From positions 8,916,501 through 8,980,500 of the forward strand of contig CM057473.1 in assembly GCA_030035585.1 (NCBI GenBank): 64,000 bases of DNA, in the 5' to 3' direction. A model generated the notes under the pieces. That model was not told the origin of the DNA. It did no database searches and was given only the letters and a program-made list of their open reading frames with translations. This document shows positions 21,501 to 34,521 of this stretch, one piece after another (within the stretch, counting starts at the first letter, position 1; every line of letters starts with the position of its first letter). The position numbers and the translations under genes were made by a program. The DNA is from Dugong dugon (Eukaryota; Chordata; Mammalia; Sirenia; Dugongidae).

Positions 21501-23570
21501 TGAAGGAAGATAACTTGAATAACTGAAAGAATAGAACATGATAATGGGAATACTGTAGAAGGCACAGGTTTAAGAAGTAACATTTGAGGTTTGATTTTGT
21601 ACAGGATAAGTTAAGATGTTGATTAGACAACTGAGTAGGGGAACCATGAATTTGGAATTCACCTCTCAGGGGAGAGATCTTAGTTAGACATAATAAACAA
21701 GAGAGAAATCAGCACTTAGATTTTATTACAATTCAAGATACTGAATAAGATCATTAGGGGTGATTGGAGAGGATCAGAGGTCCATCTGAGTTCTGGAACA
21801 CACAACAGTTGGATGTTAGGGACCTTGGAATGGGAGAGCAAAGGACAGAGAGGGGTGGAAAAACCAAGGAAGAGCGGATTTCTGGAAATCAAGTAAAGAA
21901 AGGGTTTTATTAAAGACAAAGAGAGGTTCAACTGTTTTAAATGCAGCTAATATGTTAACTAAGGTGCATTGACTTGCACTGCTGACCTCTTCCTTTGTAG
22001 ATTAGGAGGTTTATCTTTTGTACACCAGTGTGTGATAGGTAAAGCATTGTGTTTTGTATAATCAAATGGAGAGATTTCTTCCTGGTTTATCTTCCACTTT
22101 CTGAAGAAAGATACATGTGTGGATGGAAGTGAGTTTTATATAGATTGTCTCAAGGCATCCTTGGTAACTGACATGATGACTTTGACTGACTGAGTTATTT
22201 GGTAAAATAACTCAGTCACGAGATTAAGAAATATAGTTAGAATTTATCATTTGGTTATCAGCGTCATTTGGTCAATTAAGTGCCATGGGCATTCTCATTG
22301 CTTCCCAACATTTATAAACCTTTATAACTGCACTTATTATTCAGGGGTCCACCCCTGCTTCCTACAGCCTGTGTTTCATGGTGGAACATGAGTCCTGGAC
22401 CCAAGAAATTGGCATAACACCAGTCAGTAGGTACTGGATGGTATCAGTGTTGGTCAAATGCAACTGGAGAAGATGTTTCTAGAATAGTATGCTCTCTATG
22501 TACCCTCTGAAGTGGTGCGGTATGTGAATGTGAGTTCTGCTGTGATTATTTTGTCCTCCAGAAGGAAGTTAGCCTTATGATCAAGCTCACTATGGGAGGC
22601 AGAGTAGAGTATCTAAAGAATTCTGTTTCTTGATGAGGTAATAAGTAATAAAATCAAAGAAACCACAAACCTTTGAGCTCTCCTGGTAGATGAACCAGTA
22701 AATCTACTTTATTGTTTAAATTAGTTTGAGTTAAATTGTCTATTATCTGAAATTTAAGGAACCTTCAGCATTATATACAGCATTCTTAAAATGCTACAGT
22801 AAGTTATTCACATTATTGTAGGCAGTTGCTTCTATCATGTGTTTAGAGTGACTAAGAAAGACACATTTTACCAAAAGTAGCTCTTCCCTTGTTTGTTCAA
22901 GGTACAGAAATTCTATGAAGGCAATAAATATTCGGATAGGTCCTGTAGCAAAAATAGAGCAACTCTGAGAGACTGAGGACAAATAACTGTTAAGTTTTGG
23001 AGGGTGGGATACAAAATGTAAAAAGCCTTGGTTTCACCAAGTTATGTACAGGCCTGGACAATGAGAAGCTGGGATGTGGCTAGGAAAGACTGTCATGGGG
23101 GGTCCCCTGAGAAGGCTGAGATGATAAAGATGTGTGGGTCTCAACTAACTCAGTGTTTGCCTCAAAAAAGCAGCCTCCCCATTATGTAATGCTTTAAATT
23201 GACAAAGATCTATGGAGAAAAGAAATAGATATATATCTTAACAGTATAAAATATTTGCACTAGATTTGTCTTTTTTAGAGAACTTTTGAAGGCAAATTGA
23301 TACCTTTGCATCTAGTTAAACAGAACATATGTTAGGTTTTAACAACATTTAAAAAGAAACATTGAAGCAGGTTAGACTATAAGAAACCCCCAAATATTCT
23401 TGCCTACCTTATTTGAAAGCTTACATTATCAGCAACAATTATGAATTCCATGGGAGACTGAGTCAAGGTTGTAATTCTGTTCTTTTTCAAGATGAGGCCA
23501 AATTAGGGAACTTTCTGTGTCTGTAAAAGAGCTTTGTTTACTATTTGACCATGCCTACCTACCTACCCTA
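21501..23570. other. No recognisable feature
   Basis: About 2 kb with no identified repeat. Short frames only. Confidence 0.5.
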
Positions 23571-23745
23571 TAGGAGCCCTGGTGGCACACTAGTGAAGAG
23601 CTACAGCTGCTATCCAAAAGGTCCACAGTTCGAATCCACCAGCTGCTCCTTGGCAACCCTATGGGGCAGGTCTACTCTGTCCTATAATGTTGCTATGAAT
23701 CAGAATGGACTCGATAGAAACGGGTTGGTTGGTTTGTTTGTTTTT
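23571..23745 (+). repeat. AfroSINE
   Basis: Head ggagccctggtggcacac, B box cacagttcgaatccacc, body ctatggggcaggtctact, tail acgggttggttggtttg. A short tatag flanks both ends. Confidence 0.92.
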
Positions 23746-24494
23746 TATAGCTGGCCTATTAACCACTTCCCTGCTTCAACTAAGAAAGTTCACAGCGTCC
23801 ACTAACCTGAAAGAAAGGCTCCATCTTCGTGACAGGTGCGGATTGTCAATGTCATACGCAAGATGGCCGCAAGTCTGGATAAATGTGAAATGAAGAATGA
23901 GCACAGGATTTGAGTCACACTTAATTTTTTAACTCTGTGTGGAAAGCAGTAGTCCAAAGTTCCTTTTCAATTTATTTATTCATTGAACCGGTGCTTGAAA
24001 TAGTAATGAACTGAATGAAACTATAAACAAACTTACCAATAAAAAATGTCCCCGTCTATAAACATAGTGAGGAAATGGATATATAGTAGATGGAACCAAA
24101 GTTCTTAAATCCTATTCTCCTGACACAACACAGATTAAATAATGTATACGTTCTATTTGATACATGTTTAGTACTAAAGAAGGTGCTTAAATATTTTATT
24201 TTATGGATTTTTATATAAAATGCCAAGTGATTTTAAGTAATTCTTTGTTTTGTTATGTCTATTGTGATTAGTGATTTATGTGCAATATTAAAAAAATTTT
24301 AAGTGCCATAAAACTAGATTCAATGTGGCAGTATTTCGTAAGTTTATGAAAACATGAATTACATATGTAAAGATGGAAGTATAATGAATATTCTCCAGAA
24401 AAATTAATGTCATTGGAAATTTAAAGTCTTTTTCCATTAAATTCTAGTTATTAGTTTAATCAACATGTATTCTACCCTAAAATGTTCTGCCCAT
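23746..24494. other. No recognisable feature
   Basis: AT-rich DNA without identified elements. Confidence 0.5.
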
Positions 24495-24690
24495 GTCGTT
24501 GCTGTCAAGTTGATTCTGACTCATAGTGACCCTATAGGACATAGTAGAAATACCTCATAGGGTTTCCAAGGCTGTATCTTTACAGTAACAGAATGCAACA
24601 TCTTTCTCTTGCAGAGCAGCTGGTGGGCTTAAAGCGCTGACTTTTTGCTTAGCAGCTGAGTGCTTAACCATTGCACCACCAGCGCTCCTT
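24495..24690 (-). repeat. AfroSINE
   Basis: Reversed copy: gttgctgtcaagttgattc at the left, body ctataggacatagtagaa, ending gcaccaccagcgctcc. Confidence 0.9.
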
Positions 24691-24710
24691 GTGCCTATAG
24701 TAGAGATTAG

Positions 24711-24898
24711 TAAACTTTTTCTGCAAAAGGTCAGATAATAAAAATTTTAGTTTTGTACACCTTAAGGTCTCTGTTGCATAGCCTGGAAAGCAACCTAAAC
24801 GATATGTAAATAAATGGTGTGGCTGTATTCCAATAAAACTTTATCTACAAAAACAGGCTGTGGGCTGGATTTGGCCCACAGGCCAAGTTTATTGGCTT
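24711..24898 (+). mobile_element. hAT-Charlie-type nonautonomous element (MER class)
   Basis: Recognised by ttctgcaaaaggtcagat, gtggctgtattccaataaaa and ggatttggcccacaggcc, a common eutherian MER repeat whose ends are cagggGtcggcaaac-like inverted repeats. Both ends are decayed here. Exact subfamily name not assigned. Strand is by convention. Confidence 0.6.
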
Positions 24899-24981
24899 TT
24901 ATCTATACTTCTTAACCGGACAAATGTATTCATCTGTCATTAGTCAAAAATAATTTACATTATATAGTCTAACAATATTCA

Positions 24982-25121
24982 AAAACCAAAGAAACCAAAC
25001 CCACTGCCGTGGAATAGATTCTGACTCATAGCCACCCTGTACGACAGAGAAGAACTACCCCATAGGGTTTCCAAGGAGCGGCTGGTGGATTCAAACTGCT
25101 GACATTTTGGTTAACAGCCAA
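24982..25121 (-). repeat. AfroSINE, shortened
   Basis: Reversed tail aaacccactgccgtgg, body cagagaagaactacccc, then ggagcggctggtggattcaa and ttttggttaacagcc. The tRNA-like head end is missing. Confidence 0.85.
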
Positions 25122-25216
25122 ACGCATAAGTAAGATTACAAAGGTTAACCAAAATGACCTCAATATAATCATATGAAGTAGCTACAAGTTTGGATAAGAG
25201 TTACACTCAACTTCTC

Positions 25217-25430
25217 ATCAGAAACCATGAAATCAAGAAGAAAGTGGGATGAAATATTTAAAATGTTCAAGGGAAAAAAATGCACTAGAATTCTAAGTCC
25301 AGCAAAAGTATCTGTCAGAGGTAAAGGAGAAATAAAGACTATCTCAGACAAAGAACAGCTGAGAGATTTCATAGCCAGCAGATCTGATCTAAAAGAAATG
25401 TTAAAAGAAAGTTCTTTAAGAAGAATATAA
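25217..25430 (+). pseudogene. L1M ORF1 C-terminal fragment
   Basis: The 67-codon frame reads MKSRRKWDEIFKMF then RILSPAKVSVRGKGEI and SDKEQL. It aligns with the end of ORF1 in the full-length L1 of this window (RRQWDDIYKIL, PAKLSFKFDGEI, PDKQK). It is a remnant of the ORF1p C-terminal RNA-binding domain and has no start of its own. Confidence 0.75.
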
Positions 25431-26859
25431 AGCATATCAGTCAAAGATTTAAATCTACATAAAGAAAGGAAGACTGTCAGAAAACGAGTAAATGAAGGTA
25501 AAATAAATATTTTTGTTTTTCTTATTTTTAATTGATATGAGGATAACTGTATAAAAGAGTAATAGTAAAGATGTATTATGTGTTTATAGTATATAGATAA
25601 GTGAAATGAATGAGTAATTTCACAAAAGATGGGAGAAATTAGAAATATTCTAAGTTACTTGCACCACACTTGAAACAGCATAGTGTTATTTGAAGGTGGA
25701 AATAGATTGGGTAAGAAATGTACACAGCAAACTCATGGCAACTGGTAAATTTTTTTTTAAAGACATATAATTGATATGCTAAGTAAAAAAAAAGGAACTA
25801 TATATAATGCTCAATTAAAAGCAGAGAAGGCAGAAAAAGGAGGAATAAAACAAAGAAAAAATACAATGAATGAAAAATAGTTACAAACATGGTAGATATT
25901 AATTCAACTATATTAGTAATCATTTAAATGTAAATGGTCTAAACATACTCATCAAAAGACAAAAACAAGATTCATCTATATGTTACCTACAGAAATCCAC
26001 TTTAATTATAAAGACTCCGAGGAGTTAAAAGTAAAGAAATGGGGAGAGATACACCATACTAACAGTAATCAAAAGAAAGCTGAAGTAGCTATATAGTTAC
26101 AGATAAAGCAGACTTCAGAACATGGAATATTATCAGAGATAAAGAGGGGCATTTCATAATGATAAAAGAATCAATTCTCTATGAAGATAAACAGTCTTTA
26201 ATGTCTATGCATGTAACAACAGTGTCAAAATACTTAACACAAAAATTTATAAAACTGTAAGGAAAGACAGATAAATCCACTGTTACAGTTGAAGACGTCA
26301 ACACCAATATTTCATTAACTGACTGATCAAACAGGCAGAAAATCAAAGACATAGTTGACATGAACAACACTATCAAACATTTGGTCCAATTTTTCATCTG
26401 TAGAATACTCCTTCCAACAACAGAATGCAACTTCTTTTCAATTTTGTATGGAACATTCACCAAAATAGATCACATTCTTGGTGATAAAACACAGCTTAAC
26501 ACATTTAAAACAATATAAATCATACAAAATATATTCTCAGCCCACAATGGAATTAAAATTAAAAATCAAAAACAGGAAGATAGCTGAAAAATCCTATAAT
26601 GTTTGGAGGGTAAACATCATACTTCTAAACACACGGGTCATAAAAGGAGTCTTGAGAGAAATTTAAAAATATTTGCAACTAATAAAATGAAAATAAAACA
26701 TCAAAAATTATGAGATGCAGCAAAAGAAGTATTTAGAGGGAAAGCTATAGCAGTAGATGCATAATTTAGAAAATAAGACAGATATAATGTCACTGAGCTG
26801 AGTAAGCTTCTACCTTAGGAAACTAAGGAAAAAGAGTAACCCTTTCATTAACAAATTTT

Positions 26860-27383
26860 TATTCAAAAAACATTTTTTTTGATGGTATGTGCTTTCAGTA
26901 TTGGAATGCATACTTACTAGTTGAGTGTGTTTAAATTTTGATTGGTAATATGGATTTTGAGAAATAAGATCTGGTAAATACAAGCCACCAATAAGGTGAG
27001 TGGCACTCTGGTGCCACCGATGCGTGGTATGACAATGCAGCACTAAGAAGTAAATAGAGACTTTATTGTGAGGGCCTTTCCATTAAGTTATATAGAGAAC
27101 CTCTGGTTTTCCAAATATGACACAGAAAAACCAAAACAAACCCATCAGGATGCCCTACCTATCACACAGGAAAGTCATAATTATGCTTGCAAACCTTATC
27201 TCACAGACATAAAGGAAAAAAAGGCAAAAGTTTATAAAACTAACAGATCCAGGAAGCATCACCTAATACAATGCTCAGCCTACACAATAAAGCTCCAACT
27301 CAGGTCTGCTGAGGTTTGCACATTTCAAAAGGGACTCACCTTGATGTTAAATGTATTAGAATTGGAATAACATACTACCTCTA
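26860..27383. other. Unidentified block inside the old L1M
   Basis: It does not continue L1 ORF2 and I do not recognise the family. It is probably an insertion, since ORF2-like sequence resumes near 27545. A 100-codon frame at 27068-27370 has no known domain. Confidence 0.4.
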
Positions 27384-27531
27384 GGGAGCCCTGGTAGAGC
27401 ATCGGTTAAGAGCTAAGCAGCTAATCAAAAAGTCAGCAGTTTGAATCCACGAGCTGCTTGGAAACTCAACAGGACGGTTCTGCTCTGTCCTGTAAGGTTT
27501 CTGTGAGAATGGACTCAATGGCAATAGGTTT
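27384..27531 (+). repeat. AfroSINE
   Basis: Head gggagccctggtagagc, B box cagcagtttgaatccac, body ggttctgctctgtcctg, tail actcaatggcaataggttt. Confidence 0.9.
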
Positions 27532-27746
27532 AGGAGGTCCAGAGGCATAAAAAGTGACTGGTATACCAATAAACAAACAGTAAATAGTTATGTCTAAAGC
27601 AAGCAGAAGAAAAGAAATAAAACTAGAGCAGACAACAATAAAATTGAAAAGAGGCAATCAATAGGGAAAATTAGACCAAGTGTTTGATATTGTTTTTAAG
27701 ATTAATAAAAGTCAGAGGTTAAAAATAAAACTCTAGCTAAGCTAAC

Positions 27747-28228
27747 TGTGATGGTTAAGATTGTGTGTCAACTTGGCTGGGTCATGATTCTCAGTGTTTA
27801 TATGTGATCACTCCCATGATTGAACATGCTGTGAGTAGTCGATCAGATGAAAGGGAGTTTCCTTGAGAGTGCGGCCTGCATCTGAATATAAGCAGACATT
27901 CTGGCTTTTTGCTAGCTCTGGATCCTGTGGCTGCCTCCTGTCGTCTCACCTACGGTTCTTGGGACTTAAGCTGTCAGCTTATCTGCGGAACTTGGGATTC
28001 GTGGATCTTTACAGCCTGTGAGCAGGAGCCCTGCTCTCCAACCTACTGATCTTGGGCTCACCAGCTTCTGCGGCTCCGTGAATTCAGAGAGGCCTCTACC
28101 CTGATCCACAGACTTGGGACGTTCTAGCCTCTACAATCACGTGAGCTGTTTCCTTGATATAAATCTCTCTCTATATATATTTATATGCTTTACTGGTTTT
28201 GCTTCACTAGAAAACCCAGCCTAAGACA
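27747..28228 (+). repeat. Solo LTR, type A (MaLR/ERVL-like)
   Basis: It starts TGTGATGGTTAAG and ends CCTAAGACA (TG...CA). It is flanked by a perfect 5-bp duplication, ctaac (27742-27746 and 28229-28233), which splits L1M ORF2 sequence. It is homologous to the right LTR of the provirus at 57553-59604 in opposite orientation but is 482 bp against 644 bp. No coding sequence. It arose by LTR-LTR recombination of an earlier provirus. Confidence 0.85.
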
Positions 28229-28330
28229 CTAACAAAGATAAAAAAGAGAGAAGATACAAATTGCCAATATCAGAAATGAAAGAGGTGCCATTATTACTGA
28301 TCCCATGGGCATTAGAAAGATAGTAAAGGA

Positions 28331-29025
28331 TCAGGGAACATCTAGCTCAACTGGCATAACATAGTTTATAAAGAAGAGATTCTACATTCTACTTTGGTGA
28401 GTAGTGTCTGGGGTCTTAAAAGCTTATGAGTGGCCATCTAAGATACTCCACTGATTTCACCCTGTCGGGAGCAAGGGAGAATGAAAAAAACTAAAGACAC
28501 AGGGAAAAGATTAGTCCAAAGGACTAATGGACCACAGCTACCACAGCCTCCACCAGACTGGGTCCAGTACAACTAGATGGTACATGGCTACCACCACCGA
28601 CTGCTCTGACAGGGATCACAGCAGAGGGTCCTGAACAGAGCTAGAGAAAAATGTAGAACAAAATTCTAACTCACAAAAAAAGACCAGATTTACTGGCCTG
28701 ACAGAGACTGGAAGAACCGTGAGAGTATGGCCCCCAGACACCATTTAGCTCAGTAATGAAGTCACTCCCGAGGTTCACCCTTCATCCAAAGATTAGACAG
28801 GTTCATAAAACAAAACGAGGCTAAAGGGGCACACCAGCCCAGGGGCAAGCACTAGAAGGCAAGAGGGGAGGAAAGCTGGTAATAGGGATCCCAAGTTTGA
28901 GAAGGGAGAGTGTTGACATATCATGAGGTTGGTAACCAATGTCACAAAATAATATGTGTACTATTTAATGAGAAGCTAATTTGTTCTGTAAACTTTCATC
29001 TAAAGTACAATAATAAAAAAAAGAT
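28331..29025 (+). mobile_element. 5'-truncated L1 (3' UTR only)
   Basis: It matches the full-length L1 from ggaacatctagct (17828 there) to the terminal tgttctgtaaactttcatct module and a short A tail. Target duplication aaagatagtaaagga (28316-28330) against aaagacagtaaagga (29026-29040), one mismatch. It has a single terminal module, unlike the full-length L1. Confidence 0.9.
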
Positions 29026-30620
29026 AAAGACAGTAAAGGAATAATATGAACAACTCTATGCCCACAAATTTGATAATTTAGATGAAATGGACCAATTCTT
29101 TGAAAAACAAAAACTACCAAAACCCACGTAAGAGAAAAAAAAAAAACCAGAAAACTCTATATCTAGTAAAATTTTGAAATCAGTAATTAATACTGTTCCA
29201 AGAAAGAAGGACGAAGTTTGAAGACTCCCATTGGCTGATTTCAGAACTTACTATAAAGCTACAGTAATAATGATAAAGTGATAGTGGTTAAAAAATAAAC
29301 AAATAAATCAATGGAACAGAACAGGCCCACACAAACACAGTCAACCGATCTTTCTGAAAGGGGAAAAGGAATTCTACATAAAAAGGACAATCTTTTCAAC
29401 AACTGGTGCTTGAATAATTGAACAATAATATGCCAAAAAATACAACCTAAAAATAGATATTGCAGCTTAAAAAATAATCAAAATGCAGAGTAGACCTATT
29501 GGTGATATTTAGAACTGTAAAACTCCTAGGATAAAATACAGGAGAAAATCTTCATAACCACAGGTTTGTCGCCGAGTTGTTAGATACACCACCAAAACCA
29601 GAATTCATCAGAGAAAAATCAATAATTGAACTTTATTAAAATTAAAATCCTTTTCTCTGGTGAAGACATTGTTAAGAGAATGAAAATCAAGCCATAGACT
29701 GAGAAAAATAGTGATAAAACACATATCGGATAAAGGACTTTTATCCAAAATATACAATGAGCTATTAAAAATCAATAATAATAAAAAAAAAAAATCAAAT
29801 AAAAAAAATGAGCAAAAGTCAAAAAACAAAAAACATACAGATGGCAAGTAAGTAAATGAAAACATGCTCAACAACATTTGTCATTAGGGAAAGGCAAATC
29901 TAACAACATTGTAATGCCACCAAGTACCTCTTAAAATGGCTAAATTCCAAATACCTGCCAGTATCATTCGCTGGTGAGGATGCAAGGTAGTAGGGACTCT
30001 TTTTCTTTACTGGTGGGAATGCAAAATAGTATAGCTACTTTATAAGACAGAGGGTATTTGCTTACAAAGCTAAACATAGTCTTACCATATGGTCCAGCCA
30101 TATGATCCAGGTAATTATTCAACTCATTTAAACTGTATGTTAACTCAAAAACCAGCATACTATTGTTTATAGCAACTTTGTTTGTAGTTGTCAAAAACTG
30201 GTAGCAACCAAGATGTCCTTCAATAGGTAAGTGGATAAAAAAATAACTTTTGTACATCTGTACGATGAAATATTATTCAACAATAAAAAGAACTGCCCAA
30301 ATATGCTGTCAAGCCAAACCAAAAAACTCCCCCCAAAATAGGATGAATCCTAAATACAGTTTTTCTAAGTGAAAGAAGCCACTCTTAAAATACTACACAT
30401 TGTATGATTTCTTTTACATGACATTCGAGAAAATACAAAACTATGGAGACAATAAAAAGTCAGTGGCTGCTAGAGGTTTAGGAGAAGTAGGGGTGAGGGC
30501 GAGGCATGAACAGGTGAAACACAGGAGATTTTTGCATTTTATGATATTGAAATTGTGTATCTATGACATTGTCAAGCACCATAAAACTTTACGGCACAAA
30601 CAGTGAGCCTTAGTGTACAC

Positions 30621-32215
30621 AAATGAAAAAAAAAATCATTTATGAGATCAGGGGATCCTGGGATGGCATGCAGACAAGGAAAATCATGTAACTGCATTCC
30701 AAACGTATAAAACAATTTTACTGAAGAGAATAGGGGAAAAAGTTGCTGACCTAAGTAACTTTGGAAATAAGCAGAGCCGGTAAGATTAAAGGCAAAAAAG
30801 AACTGTACATAAGCACTGTGATCTAGTTGATGAAGTTGGTTCCCATAAGAGCAGAGGTTAACAATTATGAAATCACTATAAATAAATACTGGAACTGAAC
30901 AATTAAGTTGATAGAGGAGGAGAAGGAAGTCTGTATCTCTCATTGTTAGAGTGGGAGCTTCACATATCCAAGAGGAGGAGGTTAGAATGACCCATGAGGT
31001 AATGGATTAGTCTTGGGTACACCAGTACGAACTTATGTTTAGCTTAATACAGATACAGGTGGTTATATGTAGAAACATTTATAGATTATGTACATACACA
31101 CACATTTTTCTGCTCTGTCAGCTAAGGGGATTTAAAATAAACTGCACCCCAGCAGGTTGAGCAAACCTAGTGTCCAGATCTTCATTTCTAAGACCATTCT
31201 CCAATAAAAGGAACTAGGGCTCCTTATAGAATTGGCTGATTCTAGGACTGCAACAAGAAATATACAAGATGAACCTGGAGTATCTTGTACAGCCAGAAAG
31301 TAAGAAAGTGCTCAGACACACACATACATGCTGATGGGGCTATGCCTAATGGACACAGGCTAACTGAAGGAGTTCCCAATAGCTCAAGCTGAACAATGTG
31401 AGTAAAAAAATAAAGTAGTATTGGATTATAACTCAAAGTGTACAATAAATGTACATATTAATATAAATAAATGACTGAAAAAACAAATGGAGGAAACCAG
31501 ACAAATCTCCCATGCTGAATAATTCCAAATAATGTATGTGGATAGTCTGCCGTCAAGAAAGTGTAGCATAATTCCCACTTCTTAACTATGGGCTGTGCAT
31601 GGTATCTTTTTCCAAAGATTACAGATTGGAATGAGGAGGGGTTAACATTATAGGGAATATAGTTGATAAACATTACCTCTGCCAGGTGATCAAGGTAAAC
31701 ATCAGCAGTGATAAGTCATGCTGATAGTATGTACTCTTGATGTATTCTAATGAAAATGTTACTTTCCCTCTGTGCTTTTCCTTTGCAAAAGTCAACCTCA
31801 ATCTAATCATGATAAAAGTATAGACAAATTCTAACAGAAAGGTATCCTACAAACACCTGACCAGTATTTTTTAAAAATTATCAAGGTCTTCAAAAACAAG
31901 AAAGTTTGAGAAACTGTCACAGCCAAGAGGAGTCTAAGGAGACATGACAACTAAATGTACTGTGGTATCCTGGATGGGAACTTGGAATCAAATGGGACTT
32001 TAACGTAAAAACTAAGGAAATCTGAATAAAGTATGTGTTTTTTAAAATAATTATGTATCAGCATTGGTTCATTAATTGTAAAAAATGTACCACGCTAATG
32101 TAAGATGTTAATAGGGAAAAATGGCTGTAGGATTTATGTAAACCCTCTATAATTCGTTGCAACTTTTCTGTAAGTCTAGATGATTCTAAAAAAATAAAAT
32201 GTATTGAAAACAATA
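30621..32215 (+). repeat. L1M-type 3' UTR sequence
   Basis: Phrases such as gtctgccgtcaagaaagtg, aattcccacttcttaact, gccaggtgatcaaggtaaac, gagaaactgtcacagccaag and ttaattgtaaaaaatgtacc are typical of old mammalian L1 3' UTRs. It may continue the L1M to the left or be a second old copy. The join near 30621 is unclear. Confidence 0.65.
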
Positions 32216-32608
32216 AAGGTGTTAAATTATGTCTTTCTTCCTTAAACTAAGATTTAAGATGTTGTTTAAAATTTCAAGGCAATGGACATTCATAAATTTG
32301 TTCAGTGTCATTGTTGAACTATTCAACCATTTGGCATTAGTGGGTATCACTGATGATCATTTTAACTTTTTTCCTCTTCACCAAATTACTATGCCCTACT
32401 TAAAATAAAATGACTCCCAAAGATTACAGCTGCAACCAAAATGCTAGTTAATGGTATTGACAAGTAGCCTTAACATGCTAGTAACCCTTACTTACAAGCC
32501 ACTAAGTTTCTTCAAACAAGACCTAAGGATTTTTGTTTTTAAACATAAGTTACTTTCTTACATTGCTCTCGGAACTACATTCATATTTGTAATGTTTACT
32601 TCTTTGTC
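32216..32608. other. No recognisable feature
   Basis: AT-rich spacer. Confidence 0.45.
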
Positions 32609-32622
32609 TAAAATTGGGCTGA

Positions 32623-32948
32623 CAACTCTTCAGACAAAGATTAGACTGGACTATGGGACATAAAATACTTGTGAAGAGTGTGCTTCTTAGCTCAAGTAGA
32701 TACAAGAGACTAAACGGGCAGCTTCTGTCCAGAGGTGAGATGGGAAGGCAGAGAGGGTCAGGAGCCGGTTGAATGGACACGGGGAATTCTGGGTGGAAAG
32801 GAGGAGTGTGTTGTCACAGTATGGGGAGAACAGTTAGGGTCACATAACAACGTATGGATAAAGTTTTGTATGAGAGACTAACTTGAATGGTAAATTTTCA
32901 CTTACAGCCCAATAAAAAAATAAAATAAAAAATAAAACGAAATACAAA
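32623..32948 (+). mobile_element. 5'-truncated L1 3' end
   Basis: The last part (cttctgtccagaggtgagat, gtatgagagactaacttg, then tttcacttacagcccaataaa) resembles afrotherian-type L1 3' tails as at 36022. Perfect 14-bp duplication taaaattgggctga at 32609-32622 and 32949-32962. Confidence 0.8.
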
Positions 32949-32962
32949 TAAAATTGGGCTGA

Positions 32963-33239
32963 ATGTTATTGTGGTGACTTTCAGTGACACCCCCGGGTCT
33001 CCCACAGAGTAATTTCATAGCCTTTCTGTAAAAATCTGACCAGCAGTGGTGAAACACAGTTTAATACAACAATGAAGGTTTTTCAGTGGCTCCCTTTGTG
33101 TCTTACAATACTTCTTGATATTTTAATGGCCTAATTCAACACAGGCTAAATTCTTCACATTTGGAGATTGTAGAGCAGAAGGAGAAAAAGGGGCCTTGAC
33201 GTTTTCATCGAATACCTGTTGTTATCGGGGAAGTGTATT
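32963..33239. other. No recognisable feature
   Basis: Unassigned. Confidence 0.4.
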
Positions 33240-33705
33240 GAGTTGTATTTGGTTGTTGGTGTTGGTATTGGTGGTGGTGTTGGAGGTGATATTGGTAGTT
33301 CTGTTGTTAATGGTAGGAGCCCTGGTGGTGCAATGGTTAAGAGCTCAGCTGCTAACCAAAAGGTCGGCAGTTCGAATCCACCAGGCACTCCTTGGAAACC
33401 CTATGCGGCAGTTCTACTCTGTCCTACCGGGTTACTATGAGTTGAAATCAGCTTGATGGCAATGGGTTTGGTTTGGTTTGTTGTTGTTATTGTTAATGCT
33501 GGTGGTGAAGATGGTGGCAGAAATGGTGCTGGAGATGGTTTGGTGGAAAGTATCATTGCTAGTGTTGTTGCTGGTGGTGACAGCGATGGTGCTGCTGTGA
33601 TTGTCCCGGTGATGCTGGTGGTGACGGTGGGTTTGGGGACAGAGGGGTTGTTATGGTTGGTGATACTAGTATCTGTTTGTGCTGGGGTTGGTAGCAATGA
33701 TAATG
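33240..33705 (+). repeat. Degenerate TGG/TGC/TTG trinucleotide region, split by a SINE
   Basis: Before and after the SINE (33316-33481) the plus strand is built almost wholly from ttg, tgg, tgc, tgat and gtg words (for example ggtggtggtgttggagg). This gives long stop-free frames rich in V and G on plus, and in T and P on minus (33401-33718). I read them as compositional, not coding. Confidence 0.7.
33316..33481 (+). repeat. AfroSINE, well preserved
   Basis: Head ggagccctggtggtgcaatg, A box caatggttaagagctcag, B box ggcagttcgaatccacc, tail caatgggtttggtttgg. Related tgttgttaatg-like words on both sides suggest a target duplication inside the trinucleotide region. Confidence 0.95.
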
Positions 33706-34521
33706 TAATTAAAAACAAAACAAGTAAAATTGCAACAGATTTTTAGGTCACAAACTAAACATCACTAAGGAGTTAACCATTTAAGGTAAATTCCCTGGCT
33801 GCTAAAATAGTTCCCAGGACACGATTAATTGGGCAAGTCCATTTGCAAACTGGGGCTCTGGAAATTTCCTCACACCTGTGCATTGTTTTCAGTGGCCTTG
33901 AGCAATAATGATCAACATGACTATATAATACAAGGTCCATGTGTTCACATTTTCACAGAGATTGCCCCAGCATCCTTCTGCTCTTTGGCCTACCATTCCA
34001 GTGGAAGACATTTGGGATAAAAATTAAAGTATGCCAGAATTTCCCTTAAGAACATTTACAGGTGTATTTTCAAGTTTAGCGTGGGTATCTTAGAAGAGAG
34101 AAAGAGAAGCAAGGCACTCAGATCCTTGTCAAAATAAAATTCCTTTCAGTCTAAAGAGCGTTTCTCCAGATGATCATTAACTTGCAGGTGTGCAAAACCA
34201 CAAAATTCACAAACACTTGGTCAGACAAGTATAAGGAAGACCATATGGCAATATTAAAACTTTTCTACATCTAATAAGGGGTACGAATAGGTCATTACAT
34301 GATGTGAGAGTTAAACAACAAATACAGTGACAAAAGGAAGTATAAACAAAAACAAATGTTGGGCACAAAATTCAGGACATGAACTTTTAAAAACCCAAGT
34401 GCCTCTCAAGTGCATAAACGCTCTGCTTCCTTCTGTTCCAGCAATAAAATTATTCACTACCCAAATTATGTAACCATAGAAAACGTTTGAAGATAATTTT
34501 CTGCTTATGAATAGCATCTTC
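33706..34521. other. No recognisable feature
   Basis: Unassigned sequence. Confidence 0.5.

Larger units (their letters stand above)
25180..30620 (+). mobile_element. Old L1M LINE, internally deleted and split by later insertions
   Basis: From left to right it reads the end of ORF1 (25217-25430), an inter-ORF spacer, endonuclease-region remnants (about 25900-26520), a central ORF2 segment (27545-28330 outside the LTR, resuming at 29026), C-terminal ORF2 remnants (about 29200-30300), and a 3' UTR start (agtggctgctagaggtttag at 30461 on). The reverse-transcriptase core is missing: sequence jumps from the region before the RT to the C-terminal region near 29160-29230. Frames are shattered. It hosts an AfroSINE, a solo LTR and an L1 3' fragment, and a 500-bp unidentified block at 26860-27370. 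Confidence 0.75.
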
